This document shows positions 1 to 5,691 of a stretch of 8,618 bases of DNA, in pieces. The translations under genes were made by a program, and so were the position numbers. The notes beneath the pieces are model-generated. The model worked only from the letters and a program-made list of their open reading frames with translations, was not told the origin of the DNA and searched no databases. Source of the DNA: Clostridiaceae bacterium (GTDB taxonomy: Bacteria; Bacillota; Clostridia; UBA1212; DUPL01); the NCBI GenBank assembly GCA_012522035.1, contig JAAYLF010000174.1:1-8618 (forward strand). The letters are read 5' to 3'. Position 1 is the stretch's first letter; every line of letters begins with the position of its first letter.

Positions 1-36
1 ACTTACGATACGGACCTTTACTCTTATGCGGACTGA
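1..36 (+). CDS. Possible C-terminal tail of an upstream gene (partial)
   Basis: Frame 1 is open from the window edge and reads TYDTDLYSYAD before a TGA at 34-36. That would be a plausible hydrophilic protein end, and no terminator separates it from the next gene, so the upstream gene could share its transcript. Eleven codons cannot establish coding. Frame 3 is also open, up to a TGA at 75-77, and frame 2 ends at 37-39, so the choice of frame 1 is weak. No function can be given. Confidence 0.25.
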   Translation, partial: TYDTDLYSYAD

Positions 37-66
37 ATGAACGAAACGGAATGAAAAAAGAATACT

Positions 67-71
67 GGAGG
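67..71 (+). promoter_or_regulatory. Ribosome binding site fixing a TTG start
   Basis: GGAGG lies 8 nt before the TTG at 80. The in-frame GTG at 71 overlaps this site and the TTG at 74 is only 2 nt from it, so 80 is the best start for the first exported protein. Confidence 0.7.
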
Positions 72-79
72 TGTTGAAG

Positions 80-628
80 TTGAAGAAAAGGCCCTTGAGT
101 GTGATTTTAGCTGCATGCATGCTGTTAATGGCGTTATATGCTAGCGCAGAAGAAAACAAAGTCATGCTGGACGTTAGGGAATTGGGTGTAAAGTTCATAG
201 GCACTTCTGCCCAGCCAGAAGACTATTATGGCCCTGGTGTGGTTAATATGCGCTGCGCCTATAGCAGCTGGGACAAGAACCAAGAGTATCTTTGGCTTGT
301 ATCTGACTGGTCGCGATCTCCCAAGGAACCTGCCTCCTTGTACCTTGGTGAGTATGACATGTCAAAGATCAAAAAGATTGAATTTGATTATGTAACAAAC
401 AGTGCCTCGTCAATGGAAGCTTTTGTATCCTTTACAAAGGATGCGGAAGGCACACAGAAAGTGGCTTCTGCCAAAGTAACCGAGGTAACAGGCAATCTTG
501 CGAATCCAAAGCACAAAGAAATGGAAATTCTTGATGCAGGCTACACAGGACCCATGTATTTGTATATCGACTATGATATTAGAATGTTTGTCGGCAACTT
601 CGTTCTCACAATGGAAGAAACTCAATAA
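80..628 (+). CDS. Exported beta-rich protein, truncated by an in-frame stop before its membrane anchor
   Basis: Function unknown. From the TTG start the product is 182 aa. Residues 1-23 form a Sec signal peptide: Lys-Lys-Arg, a hydrophobic core, and a likely cleavage after ASA. The remainder is one soluble domain that aligns along its whole length with the next gene, with about half the residues identical by eye. Shared blocks are YSSWD..QEYLWLVSDWSR, TKD.EGTQ and RMFVGN. The end of the domain (MYLYIDYDIRMFVGNFVLTM) has the alternating strand pattern seen at the end of galactose-binding-like or CBM6-type beta-sandwiches; this is inference only. Reading stops at TAA 626-628, but the same frame continues with a Pro-rich stretch and a membrane segment to 751. 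As written, the protein would be secreted rather than anchored. The stop could be a mutation, a sequencing error or a readthrough site. Confidence 0.85.
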   Translation: MKKRPLSVILAACMLLMALYASAEENKVMLDVRELGVKFIGTSAQPEDYYGPGVVNMRCAYSSWDKNQEYLWLVSDWSRSPKEPASLYLGEYDMSKIKKIEFDYVTNSASSMEAFVSFTKDAEGTQKVASAKVTEVTGNLANPKHKEMEILDAGYTGPMYLYIDYDIRMFVGNFVLTMEETQ

Positions 629-751
629 CCTCCATATACAGAAGAACCTCAGAATCCTGAGACATTTGACGCAAATGCCACATTGCTTATTTTTGCAGTA
701 ATTCCCATGCTGCTTGCCATTATTAAGAAGAGAGCAGGATGTGTATTATGA
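629..751 (+). pseudogene. Detached in-frame linker and membrane anchor of the preceding gene
   Basis: Immediately after TAA 626-628 the same frame stays open for 40 codons to TGA 749-751. It encodes a Pro/Glu/Thr linker (PPYTEEPQNPET), a hydrophobic segment (LLIFAVIPMLLAII at about codons 19-32) and a basic KKR stop-transfer sequence. This is the linker, membrane segment and basic tail order found at the end of the paralogue downstream. The TGA overlaps the ATG of the next gene as ATGA, a classic arrangement for coupled translation. The segment therefore looks like the original C-terminus of the upstream gene, which would have been about 223 codons long. There is no ribosome binding site to translate it on its own. 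Confidence 0.75.
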
Positions 752-1494
752 AGAAACTGATATTAACTACATTGCTATTTCTATTCGTCTCTTCCATTAT
801 CAGCAGTCATGCGGTAGTTCACACCATATATTTTGACTGGGAGGAACTTGGTGCAAAGAAAATTGGCACCAATGCCGTAGAAGAAGACTATTTTGGAGAG
901 AATGTCCACAATTTGAGGTGCAATTACAGCAGCTGGGATCACGCTCAGGAATATCTTTGGCTGGTTTCCGACTGGTCCAGACAAAGAAGAGAACCGGGCT
1001 GGATATATATTGGCAAGCATGACCTGTCGGTCATTGACACAATTAGTTTTTTCTATGTCACTGACGGATCTCCTGACATGACAAACAACAAAGTATCCCT
1101 TACCAAGGACAAGGAAGGGACACAGGTAGTGGCAACAGCAAAGATTGAAGAAGCCACACTGCCTTTGGCTGAGCCCAAGAATTTGCAAATGGAGATTCTC
1201 GAGCCGGATTACAATGGAGACTTGTATGTGTACATAGAATACTCAGCAAGGATGTTTGTTGGCAATCTGGAGTTTGTAACCAAGGATGATGGAACAACAC
1301 CCACACCAACAAAAACTCCAACGCCAGAGCCGCAAACAACTGAAAAACCTGACAAGACACAAGGACAAACCAAAGAACCCATTACAGAAACGGATGGAGA
1401 TGGTGTTAATTTTTATGTTGTTGGTGCAGTAGCTGGTATCTGTGTACTGGGAGCAGTTGCTATATTAATTATTTGGAGAACAAAAAAGAAATGA
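748..1494 (+). CDS. Membrane-anchored surface protein with the same beta-rich domain
   Basis: Function unknown. The product is 248 aa from ATG 748; the in-frame ATG at 739 is less likely because it overlaps the weak GGA at 737-739 that sits 8 nt before 748. Layout: signal peptide 1-22 (cleavage near SHA), ectodomain about 23-177, a Thr/Pro/Glu/Lys linker 178-219 (repeats of TPTP and KTPTP), a membrane helix 221-243 and a cytoplasmic RTKKK tail. It is a type I membrane protein with its domain held outside the cell on a flexible, possibly glycosylated linker. The ectodomain is paralogous to the preceding gene and rich in Trp and Tyr (YSSWD, YLWLVSDWSR), which would suit carbohydrate binding. 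The C-terminal strand pattern recalls CBM6-like folds, but this is weak. No catalytic motif, cohesin, dockerin or SLH repeat is visible. Translation may be coupled to the preceding reading frame through the ATGA overlap. Confidence 0.85.
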   Translation: MKKLILTTLLFLFVSSIISSHAVVHTIYFDWEELGAKKIGTNAVEEDYFGENVHNLRCNYSSWDHAQEYLWLVSDWSRQRREPGWIYIGKHDLSVIDTISFFYVTDGSPDMTNNKVSLTKDKEGTQVVATAKIEEATLPLAEPKNLQMEILEPDYNGDLYVYIEYSARMFVGNLEFVTKDDGTTPTPTKTPTPEPQTTEKPDKTQGQTKEPITETDGDGVNFYVVGAVAGICVLGAVAILIIWRTKKK

Positions 1495-1511
1495 ACTAAT
1501 ATCGACTATGT

Positions 1512-1545
1512 AAAGGGCTGTATTTAAAAGTACAGCTCTTTTCTT
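1512..1545 (+). terminator. Rho-independent terminator after the paralogue pair
   Basis: The arms AGGGCTGTA (1514-1522) and TACAGCTCT (1531-1539) form a 9-bp stem with one G-U pair and an 8-nt loop, followed by TTTCTT. Two flanking A-T pairs (1512-1513 with 1540-1541) can extend it. It lies 17 nt after the TGA of the surface-protein gene and before the HMA gene, so it closes the first transcription unit. Confidence 0.85.
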
Positions 1546-1610
1546 ATGCAGAAGAATAAAAAAGCAATACAAAGGCAAAATATTACCAAAAGATATATTG
1601 GAGGGAAAGT

Positions 1611-1817
1611 ATGAAAAATACGATTATAAATATAGGTGGGCTTGCCACATCCGAGGATGCCAGCAGGATAGCCAGCATTCTGGGAACTTTGGACGGTGTT
1701 ATGAATGTAAATATTGATTTGAATGGAAGAGCCGCATCTGTTGATTACGAGCCGTCGGTAACATCTCTGCAGGTTATAAAACACAAAATAGAGGAAATGG
1801 GGTATAAAACCCTGTAA
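1611..1817 (+). CDS. Small HMA-fold protein lacking the CxxC metal site
   Basis: The product is 68 aa, the usual size of a stand-alone heavy-metal-associated (CopZ-like) domain. Start ATG 1611 has GGAGG at 1600-1604, 6 nt upstream. The HMA pattern is followed throughout: first strand NTIINIGGL (3-11), a helix at about 15-26, DGVMNVNIDL, RAASVDYEPSVTS, and the helix with ending VIKHKIEEMGYKTL. In true metallochaperones the first loop reads GMxCxxC. Here it reads GGLATSEDA, with Thr13 and Asp16 where the two cysteines should be, and the protein contains no cysteine at all. It is therefore unlikely to carry Cu(I) or similar soft metals in the usual way. It may be a degenerate paralogue or a protein-protein interaction module. 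It sits between two terminators, so it is probably transcribed alone. I found no convincing promoter in 1546-1599. Confidence 0.85.
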   Translation: MKNTIINIGGLATSEDASRIASILGTLDGVMNVNIDLNGRAASVDYEPSVTSLQVIKHKIEEMGYKTL

Positions 1818-1824
1818 TATAGAG

Positions 1825-1856
1825 GCGCGCAACTGTTTATTGGTTGCGCGCTTTTT
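1825..1856 (+). terminator. Strong Rho-independent terminator after the HMA gene
   Basis: A perfect 9-bp stem, GCGCGCAAC (1825-1833) with GTTGCGCGC (1843-1851), has a 9-nt loop and is followed directly by TTTTT (1852-1856). It begins 7 nt after the HMA stop codon. Confidence 0.93.
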
Positions 1857-1872
1857 GCATAAGTTATATAAT
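1844..1872 (+). promoter_or_regulatory. Candidate SigA promoter of the glycosidase-nadE unit
   Basis: A perfect TATAAT lies at 1867-1872. Seventeen bases upstream is TTGCGC (1844-1849), which matches the -35 consensus only in TTG. The -35 falls inside the right arm of the preceding terminator. A start near 1879 would give a leader of about 24 nt carrying the AGGTG ribosome binding site. Confidence 0.5.
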
Positions 1873-1902
1873 TGGTCCGAGCAACAGAGGAAGGTGAGGT
1901 TA

Positions 1903-2937
1903 ATGGTACCGTTTAATTCAGACAGAAAGCACAAGAACAGGAAAGTTGAACCAGAAACCATGGACAGGATATATGACATGGTAAAGACACAATATAAAAC
2001 AGGGCCGGTTATGAAGTATGACGACTACCTGACCGACAGTCCCTCCATTTTCAAGCATGAGGGAAACTGGTACATGATGTACATAACCATATCAAAGGAT
2101 GTCAGCGTTTCCGGATATGAGACTCATCTTGCAAAATCAAAAGACTTAATCGACTGGGAGCAGTATTGCACAATACTTAGAAGAAATGATAGAAACAGAT
2201 GGGACAGCAAGCAGTGTGCAGGATATGCGGCATTTGTGGATATTGAGTTTGGAAAAACCAATGAGATAAGAAAAGTGGACGACAGATACTATTTTTCTTA
2301 CCTGGCAGGAAACAGTGACGGATATGAACCTGATCCTTTATACATGGGTCTTGCGTACTCCGTTGACCCGACAGATCCATCTTCGGTTACAAGGCTGGAA
2401 GAGCCCATTTTAAGACCCGATGATGCTGATGCAAGGGAGTATGAAAGAAGAACACTGTATAAAAGCTATCTGTTTGAGGATATTGACGGCATTACAGGAT
2501 ACAGATATGTAAATGCATACAATGCAAAAGATGAGAACAATAAAGAAAGGATATATCTTGCAGTATCAAATGATGCGGTGAACTGGGAGAGGTATGGTGC
2601 TACCCCTGTAATCGATGACATAAAGGACAATCCCAGGGTAAAAATAAGTGGGGACCCTCAGATTGTGAAGATAGACGATATCTATGTCATGTTCTACTTC
2701 GTTTGTGAAGAGGGAAAAGGCGCATACAATACCTTTGCGTGTTCGTATGACCTGGTTGAATGGACCAAATGGACAGGAACGCCCCTTGTACAAAGTGAAC
2801 ATGAGTGGGAAAACATTTATGCTCACAAACCTTGGGTTTTAAAAGACAAGGAAGTTGTATATCACTTTTACTGTGCAGTAAACAAAAAGGGCGAGAGGTT
2901 TATTGCTCTTGCAACAAGCAAACCTTTGCAAAAATGA
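1903..2937 (+). CDS. Cytoplasmic beta-propeller glycosidase-like protein (GH43/GH32/GH130 superfamily)
   Basis: The product is 344 aa. ATG 1903 is chosen because AAGGTG (1891-1896) lies 6 nt before it; an earlier in-frame TTG at 1840 sits inside the terminator loop. The sequence shows repeated blade-start patterns of the five-bladed propeller glycosidases: DSPSIFKHEGNWYMMYI (from residue 45), VDDRYYFSYLAG, GDPQIVKIDDIYVMFYF (from 250), and HKPWVLKDKEVVYHFYCAV (from 308). Trp-rich links of the type NWERYG.TPVI and EWTKWTGTPLV join them. Asp45, Asp251 and Glu303 are candidate catalytic or substrate-binding acids, by position only. No signal peptide, dockerin or carbohydrate-binding module is present, so it probably acts in the cytoplasm on an imported oligosaccharide, or is a phosphorylase. 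The substrate cannot be deduced. nadE follows after 33 bp without a terminator, so the two are probably cotranscribed. Confidence 0.75.
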   Translation: MVPFNSDRKHKNRKVEPETMDRIYDMVKTQYKTGPVMKYDDYLTDSPSIFKHEGNWYMMYITISKDVSVSGYETHLAKSKDLIDWEQYCTILRRNDRNRWDSKQCAGYAAFVDIEFGKTNEIRKVDDRYYFSYLAGNSDGYEPDPLYMGLAYSVDPTDPSSVTRLEEPILRPDDADAREYERRTLYKSYLFEDIDGITGYRYVNAYNAKDENNKERIYLAVSNDAVNWERYGATPVIDDIKDNPRVKISGDPQIVKIDDIYVMFYFVCEEGKGAYNTFACSYDLVEWTKWTGTPLVQSEHEWENIYAHKPWVLKDKEVVYHFYCAVNKKGERFIALATSKPLQK

Positions 2938-2970
2938 ATAATACAGAATAAGGACATAGGAAGGGTTAAC

Positions 2971-3702
2971 ATGAGAGATTTCAAACAAGAGACAGAAAAC
3001 AGAGTAAAGTACATTCAGGACAAGCTTAAGGAAAGCAATGCCAAGGGAATAATCCTTGGAAACAGCGGCGGAAAGGACAGTGCCCTTGTTTTGATTCTTT
3101 GTAAGCTTGCATGCGAGAATACCATTGGAGTTATAATGCCTTGCAGCTCAAAGAGAAACTATGGGGAAGACTATGAGGATGCAATAAAGCTTGCCCGGCA
3201 GTTTGACATTGAAACCACGGTTGTGGATCTTACCGAGGCAAAGAAAGTCCTTGTGGAAGTCATAGGTAAAGCTACTGAAATATCTGCCCTTGCTGACACA
3301 AACATAAATCCAAGGCTTAGGATGACCACCCTCTACACGATTGCCCAGTCGGAAAATCTTCTTGTGGCAGGAACCGGCAACAGAAGTGAGATATACATGG
3401 GATACTTTACAAAATGGGGAGATGGCGGTTATGACTTCAATCCCATAGGTGATTTGACTGCAACGGAAGTTGTGGAGTATTTGAAGTATTTCAATGCTCC
3501 TGCAAATATCATCAACAAGGCACCGTCTGCAGGTCTTTATGAAGGCCAGACCGATGAAAAGGACATGGGGGTAACTTATGCTGCCATAGACGAATATATA
3601 ACCAAGGGAACGGCAAACGAAAAAGACAAGGAGATAATTGACAGGTATCACTCAAGAAGCGAGCATAAACGAAAACTGCCCTCCATCTACGGAAGAGACT
3701 AG
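2971..3702 (+). CDS. nadE: NH3-dependent NAD(+) synthetase
   Basis: It makes NAD from nicotinic acid adenine dinucleotide, ATP and ammonia, the last step of NAD biosynthesis in the cytoplasm. At 243 aa it has the short, ammonia-dependent form without the N-terminal glutaminase domain. Visible family motifs: the PP-loop GNSGGKDSA (30-38) that binds ATP pyrophosphate; AGTGNRSE (133-140) followed by GYFTKWGDGG (144-153); then KAPSAGL, GQTDEKDMG, and the ending HKRKLPSIYGRD. In many homologues the helix after the GDGG block starts LTKTEV, but here it reads LTATEV. ATG 2971 has AGGAAGGG (2958-2965) 5 nt upstream. It is the second gene after the glycosidase-like protein, with no obvious metabolic link. 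Its TAG abuts the stop of tgl on the other strand. Confidence 0.95.
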   Translation: MRDFKQETENRVKYIQDKLKESNAKGIILGNSGGKDSALVLILCKLACENTIGVIMPCSSKRNYGEDYEDAIKLARQFDIETTVVDLTEAKKVLVEVIGKATEISALADTNINPRLRMTTLYTIAQSENLLVAGTGNRSEIYMGYFTKWGDGGYDFNPIGDLTATEVVEYLKYFNAPANIINKAPSAGLYEGQTDEKDMGVTYAAIDEYITKGTANEKDKEIIDRYHSRSEHKRKLPSIYGRD

Positions 3703-4497
3703 TCAAACCATGTTTCTCCAATAAATTGTTTGTGCTGTAGCAGTTCTTTCATGATATACATCTGACAATAACTCGAAATCAGGACGCGCCACTTCATCCA
3801 TGAGGTAGGCGCTTTTTGCAGCTCCTTCCTTTCTGTTTCTGTTCAGTATCTCAATAAAGGTTTCTGCATTTGCAATACCTATGCCGTGACCGTAGTACAG
3901 ATCCTCTGCCAGAACAATCACATTTTCACCTTGCAGCCACATCGTTTCAGGATGAACGTCGGGATTTTTGAAGTACGCCCTATCCCCAATAAGCATGTCG
4001 TGGGCTTTTCTGGGGTAACCAATCCCCTGCAGCAAAGGATCGATTATATACCAATCCATAAGGTAAATGTAGGGAAAAGTCTCATCAAACCTGTCTTTGA
4101 AAACGGACAAAAGGGCTCCGTAGTAGACAATAACCATGGCTGTGGCGCACTCGTTTCTGTAAAGCCTGCCGTTTTCAAATATGTTGCGTATAGCCTTCGA
4201 AGGACTTTTGCCTTGTTTCAAAGAAAAGCCGCCATTGTTTTCCCGGTTCCAGTACTCTGGATTGCACTGGGATTTGCTGAAGACGGCAAACCCAAAACCG
4301 CTTCTATCAAGCGCTCTTGCAGAGGCAGCAATTTCTTTTCTTAAAAGAAGTTCAAACTTTAAAACATCCTCGCTCTTGAAGTTATACCTAAAAGAACTTT
4401 CCTCCATTTTGACAAGAACCTTATGTTCAACACTTTGTACCGGGTAAGTGCTTTTTAGCTCGGTTATGTCAAACTTGCTTCCCTTTATGTAAATCAT
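3703..4497 (-). CDS. tgl: Protein-glutamine gamma-glutamyltransferase (spore coat transglutaminase)
   Basis: It forms epsilon-(gamma-glutamyl)lysine crosslinks between proteins; in Bacillus subtilis Tgl does this in the spore coat during maturation. The product is 264 aa against about 245 in B. subtilis. Matches to that protein are clear: KSPSKAIRNIFENG, NECATAMVIVYYGAL, DWY, GDRAYFKNP, and GENVIVLAEDLYYGHGIGI. The catalytic Cys is Cys117, next to Glu116. Glu191 (of GEN) and His204 (of GHGIG) match the other active-site residues known from B. subtilis Tgl (C116, E187, H200). Start ATG 4497 has AGGAAGG 8 nt upstream; an upstream in-frame ATG at 4521 lacks such a site. The gene overlaps the preceding unknown gene by 29 nt, so translation is probably coupled and expression mother-cell specific. 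It converges on nadE with no gap. Confidence 0.95.
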   Translation of the reverse strand: MIYIKGSKFDITELKSTYPVQSVEHKVLVKMEESSFRYNFKSEDVLKFELLLRKEIAASARALDRSGFGFAVFSKSQCNPEYWNRENNGGFSLKQGKSPSKAIRNIFENGRLYRNECATAMVIVYYGALLSVFKDRFDETFPYIYLMDWYIIDPLLQGIGYPRKAHDMLIGDRAYFKNPDVHPETMWLQGENVIVLAEDLYYGHGIGIANAETFIEILNRNRKEGAAKSAYLMDEVARPDFELLSDVYHERTATAQTIYWRNMV

Positions 4498-5215
4498 GGT
4501 CTGTACCTTCCTTTGCTGCATATACTCGTGGGTTTGATGCGTACTGAAAACTCTCGTCCGTATAAATCATCTTTGATTCGTCTTCAGTCATATATTTAAG
4601 AAAGTCTTTACAGGACTTTGCTTCACAGCCTAAAAGCTTTTTAGCAAGTTTTCTGTCCTTGGGATTCTTTGAATCAAGAAATCTTGCAATGTATTTCAGA
4701 GTGATGGGGGTGTTGAATCTGAAATATGCCCAGACAAGATCATGGATGTTTTCGTCATATCTGTTTCGCATGAAGATAAGTTCCGAAATTATACCGAGCA
4801 GCGACAGCTCCCGGTACTCGTTTGCCAAGATGGACACGGCGACATCGACCACTTCGTTGAAATCCCCGCCCAGGTTGTTATGGAGGTGGCTGCTCTCAAC
4901 CATCCATTTAAGCAAGATTTTATTCTTAATATCTTTTTTTAGGTTTGAAGGTTTATTGGCTGAAACGCTTTTTGAAAAATCGTAAGCCTTTTTCAAGTCT
5001 TCTCTCAACAGAGAATAAATATTTTCCTTTTCAACAACAGGCATAAGGACAAAAAAGCAGGGAAAAGTAATCCTTGTATCATTAACAAGTTTTATTGCAA
5101 GGTTTCTGTTTTCAGAAAGCACTTTCCTGAAATACGTCTGGCAGGAAGCTTTTTCTTCCTTTTTAAGAATTTCATCCAGTTTGGAAAAACTAAAAAAATA
5201 CATACAATACACCAT
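4469..5215 (-). CDS. Uncharacterised helical protein co-translated with tgl
   Basis: I do not recognise the family. The product is 248 aa and soluble, with no signal peptide and no convincing membrane segment. Its pattern is mostly amphipathic helices, and the stretch from about residue 125 to 200 (for example LKYIARFLDSKNPKDRKLAKKLLG) looks like HEAT or ARM-type helical hairpins. It is rich in lysine and has a Tyr/Asn-containing tail. Start ATG 5215 has AGGAAG (5221-5226) 5 nt upstream; a second Met four codons on has no such site. It shares an mRNA with tgl and overlaps it by 29 nt, so a role in spore-coat assembly, either as a partner or as a crosslinking substrate of Tgl, is a reasonable but untested inference. 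A mother-cell sigma -10 motif and a long dyad overlap its start region. Confidence 0.8.
   Translation of the reverse strand: MVYCMYFFSFSKLDEILKKEEKASCQTYFRKVLSENRNLAIKLVNDTRITFPCFFVLMPVVEKENIYSLLREDLKKAYDFSKSVSANKPSNLKKDIKNKILLKWMVESSHLHNNLGGDFNEVVDVAVSILANEYRELSLLGIISELIFMRNRYDENIHDLVWAYFRFNTPITLKYIARFLDSKNPKDRKLAKKLLGCEAKSCKDFLKYMTEDESKMIYTDESFQYASNPRVYAAKEGTDHDLHKGKQV
4506..4512 (-). promoter_or_regulatory. Ribosome binding site of tgl, inside the upstream gene
   Basis: AGGAAGG on the minus strand ends 8 nt before ATG 4497 and lies within the last 15 codons of the overlapping gene. It decides the tgl start over the in-frame ATG at 4521. Confidence 0.75.
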
Positions 5216-5239
5216 TTAAACTTCCTGGTATATTGTATG
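5191..5239 (-). terminator. Inverted repeat with T tract over the start codon of the tgl-operon leader gene
   Basis: On the minus strand, CATACAATATACCA (5239-5226) pairs with TGGTGTATTGTATG (5214-5201). This gives 14 pairs including one G-U, around an 11-nt loop. TATTTTTTTAG (5200-5190) follows at once. The loop holds most of the AGGAAG ribosome binding site, and the ATG at 5215 straddles the loop-stem border. The structure is AT-rich but long. It could terminate rrf2 readthrough, hide the start codon in longer transcripts, or be a DNA operator. No other terminator is visible between rrf2 and this gene. Confidence 0.5.
5231..5239 (-). promoter_or_regulatory. Candidate SigE/SigK (mother-cell) -10 element for the tgl operon
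   Basis: The minus strand reads CATACAATA, which fits both the SigE -10 (CATACAnT) and the SigK -10 (CATAnnnTA). The expected -35 regions at 14-17 nt upstream (around TATCGGC) do not match well. A start near 5225 would leave the ribosome binding site almost at the 5' end of the mRNA. B. subtilis tgl is under SigK control, which supports the idea by context. Confidence 0.45.
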
Positions 5240-5269
5240 CATTTCTTTTGCTGGCCGATAATGTATTAC

Positions 5270-5668
5270 TTAGATAAGATCCTGAAGGGTTATGCTGCTC
5301 AGGTAGTTTTTTATAACATTGTCTAGCCCCTGCCATACTTTCAAGGATTTGCAGAAGCCTGCTCTTTTACATTCGTTTACCTCGTCCTCAAGACAGGAAA
5401 CACAAGCCAGATTTCCCTCCGTTATTTCCAATATGTCAATCACTCTGTATTCTGAAGGGTCTTTTGCAAGCATGTATCCGCCATTGTACCCCCTGCTTGT
5501 TTTCAGCATATCCGTTTTGTTAAGAAGCTGTACGATCTGCTCAAGGTACTTTCTTGAAATACTCTGCCTCTCAGCTATATCCTTAAGGGAGATATATCCC
5601 TGGTCCCTGTTTTCTGCAAGATCAATCAGCATACGTAATGCGTATCTTCCTTTAGTGGAAATTTTCAA
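5270..5668 (-). CDS. Rrf2-family transcriptional regulator with four clustered cysteines (IscR/CymR type)
   Basis: The product is 132 aa, a normal Rrf2 length. The N-terminus MKISTKGRYALRMLIDLA, the winged-helix part with SLKDIAERQSISRKYLEQIV (27-46), and the wing SRGYNGGYML (58-67) are diagnostic. After the dimerisation helix come Cys89, Cys92, Cys100 and Cys106 (spacing 2, 7 and 5). IscR ligates an Fe-S cluster with three cysteines in the same region, whereas B. subtilis CymR has none, so this protein is more likely a cluster-binding sensor. The start is TTG 5668, with AGGTGA (5675-5680) 6 nt upstream. It has its own promoter. In B. subtilis cymR lies beside iscS and mnmA; here cysK and mnmA lie one gene away, divergent. 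Control of cysteine or Fe-S metabolism is therefore the likely role, and IscR versus CymR function cannot be settled. Confidence 0.9.
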   Translation of the reverse strand: MKISTKGRYALRMLIDLAENRDQGYISLKDIAERQSISRKYLEQIVQLLNKTDMLKTSRGYNGGYMLAKDPSEYRVIDILEITEGNLACVSCLEDEVNECKRAGFCKSLKVWQGLDNVIKNYLSSITLQDLI

Positions 5669-5674
5669 ATATCT

Positions 5675-5680
5675 TCACCT
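5675..5680 (-). promoter_or_regulatory. Ribosome binding site fixing the TTG start of the Rrf2 gene
   Basis: AGGTGA on the minus strand lies 6 nt before TTG 5668, the codon that yields the conserved MKISTKGRYAL start. Confidence 0.7.
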
Positions 5681-5691
5681 CACGATTCTCT

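Noticed and set aside
107..118. Lipobox-like LAAC in the first signal peptide (residues 10-13)
   Set aside because: The hydrophobic core before the Cys is too short and hydrophobic residues continue after it to an ASA site, so an ordinary signal peptidase I signal fits better.
1840..1902. TTG 1840 as start of the glycosidase-like gene
   Set aside because: It lies in the loop of a terminator and has no ribosome binding site, while ATG 1903 has a well-spaced one.
1524..1979. Minus-strand open frame of 151 codons
   Set aside because: It runs across the HMA gene, a strong terminator and a promoter, and has no start signals.
3148..3651. Minus-strand open frame of 167 codons opposite nadE
   Set aside because: It is a shadow of the conserved nadE reading frame.
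3886..4344. Plus-strand open frame of 152 codons opposite tgl
   Set aside because: It is antisense to a clearly recognised enzyme, with no ribosome binding site or motif.
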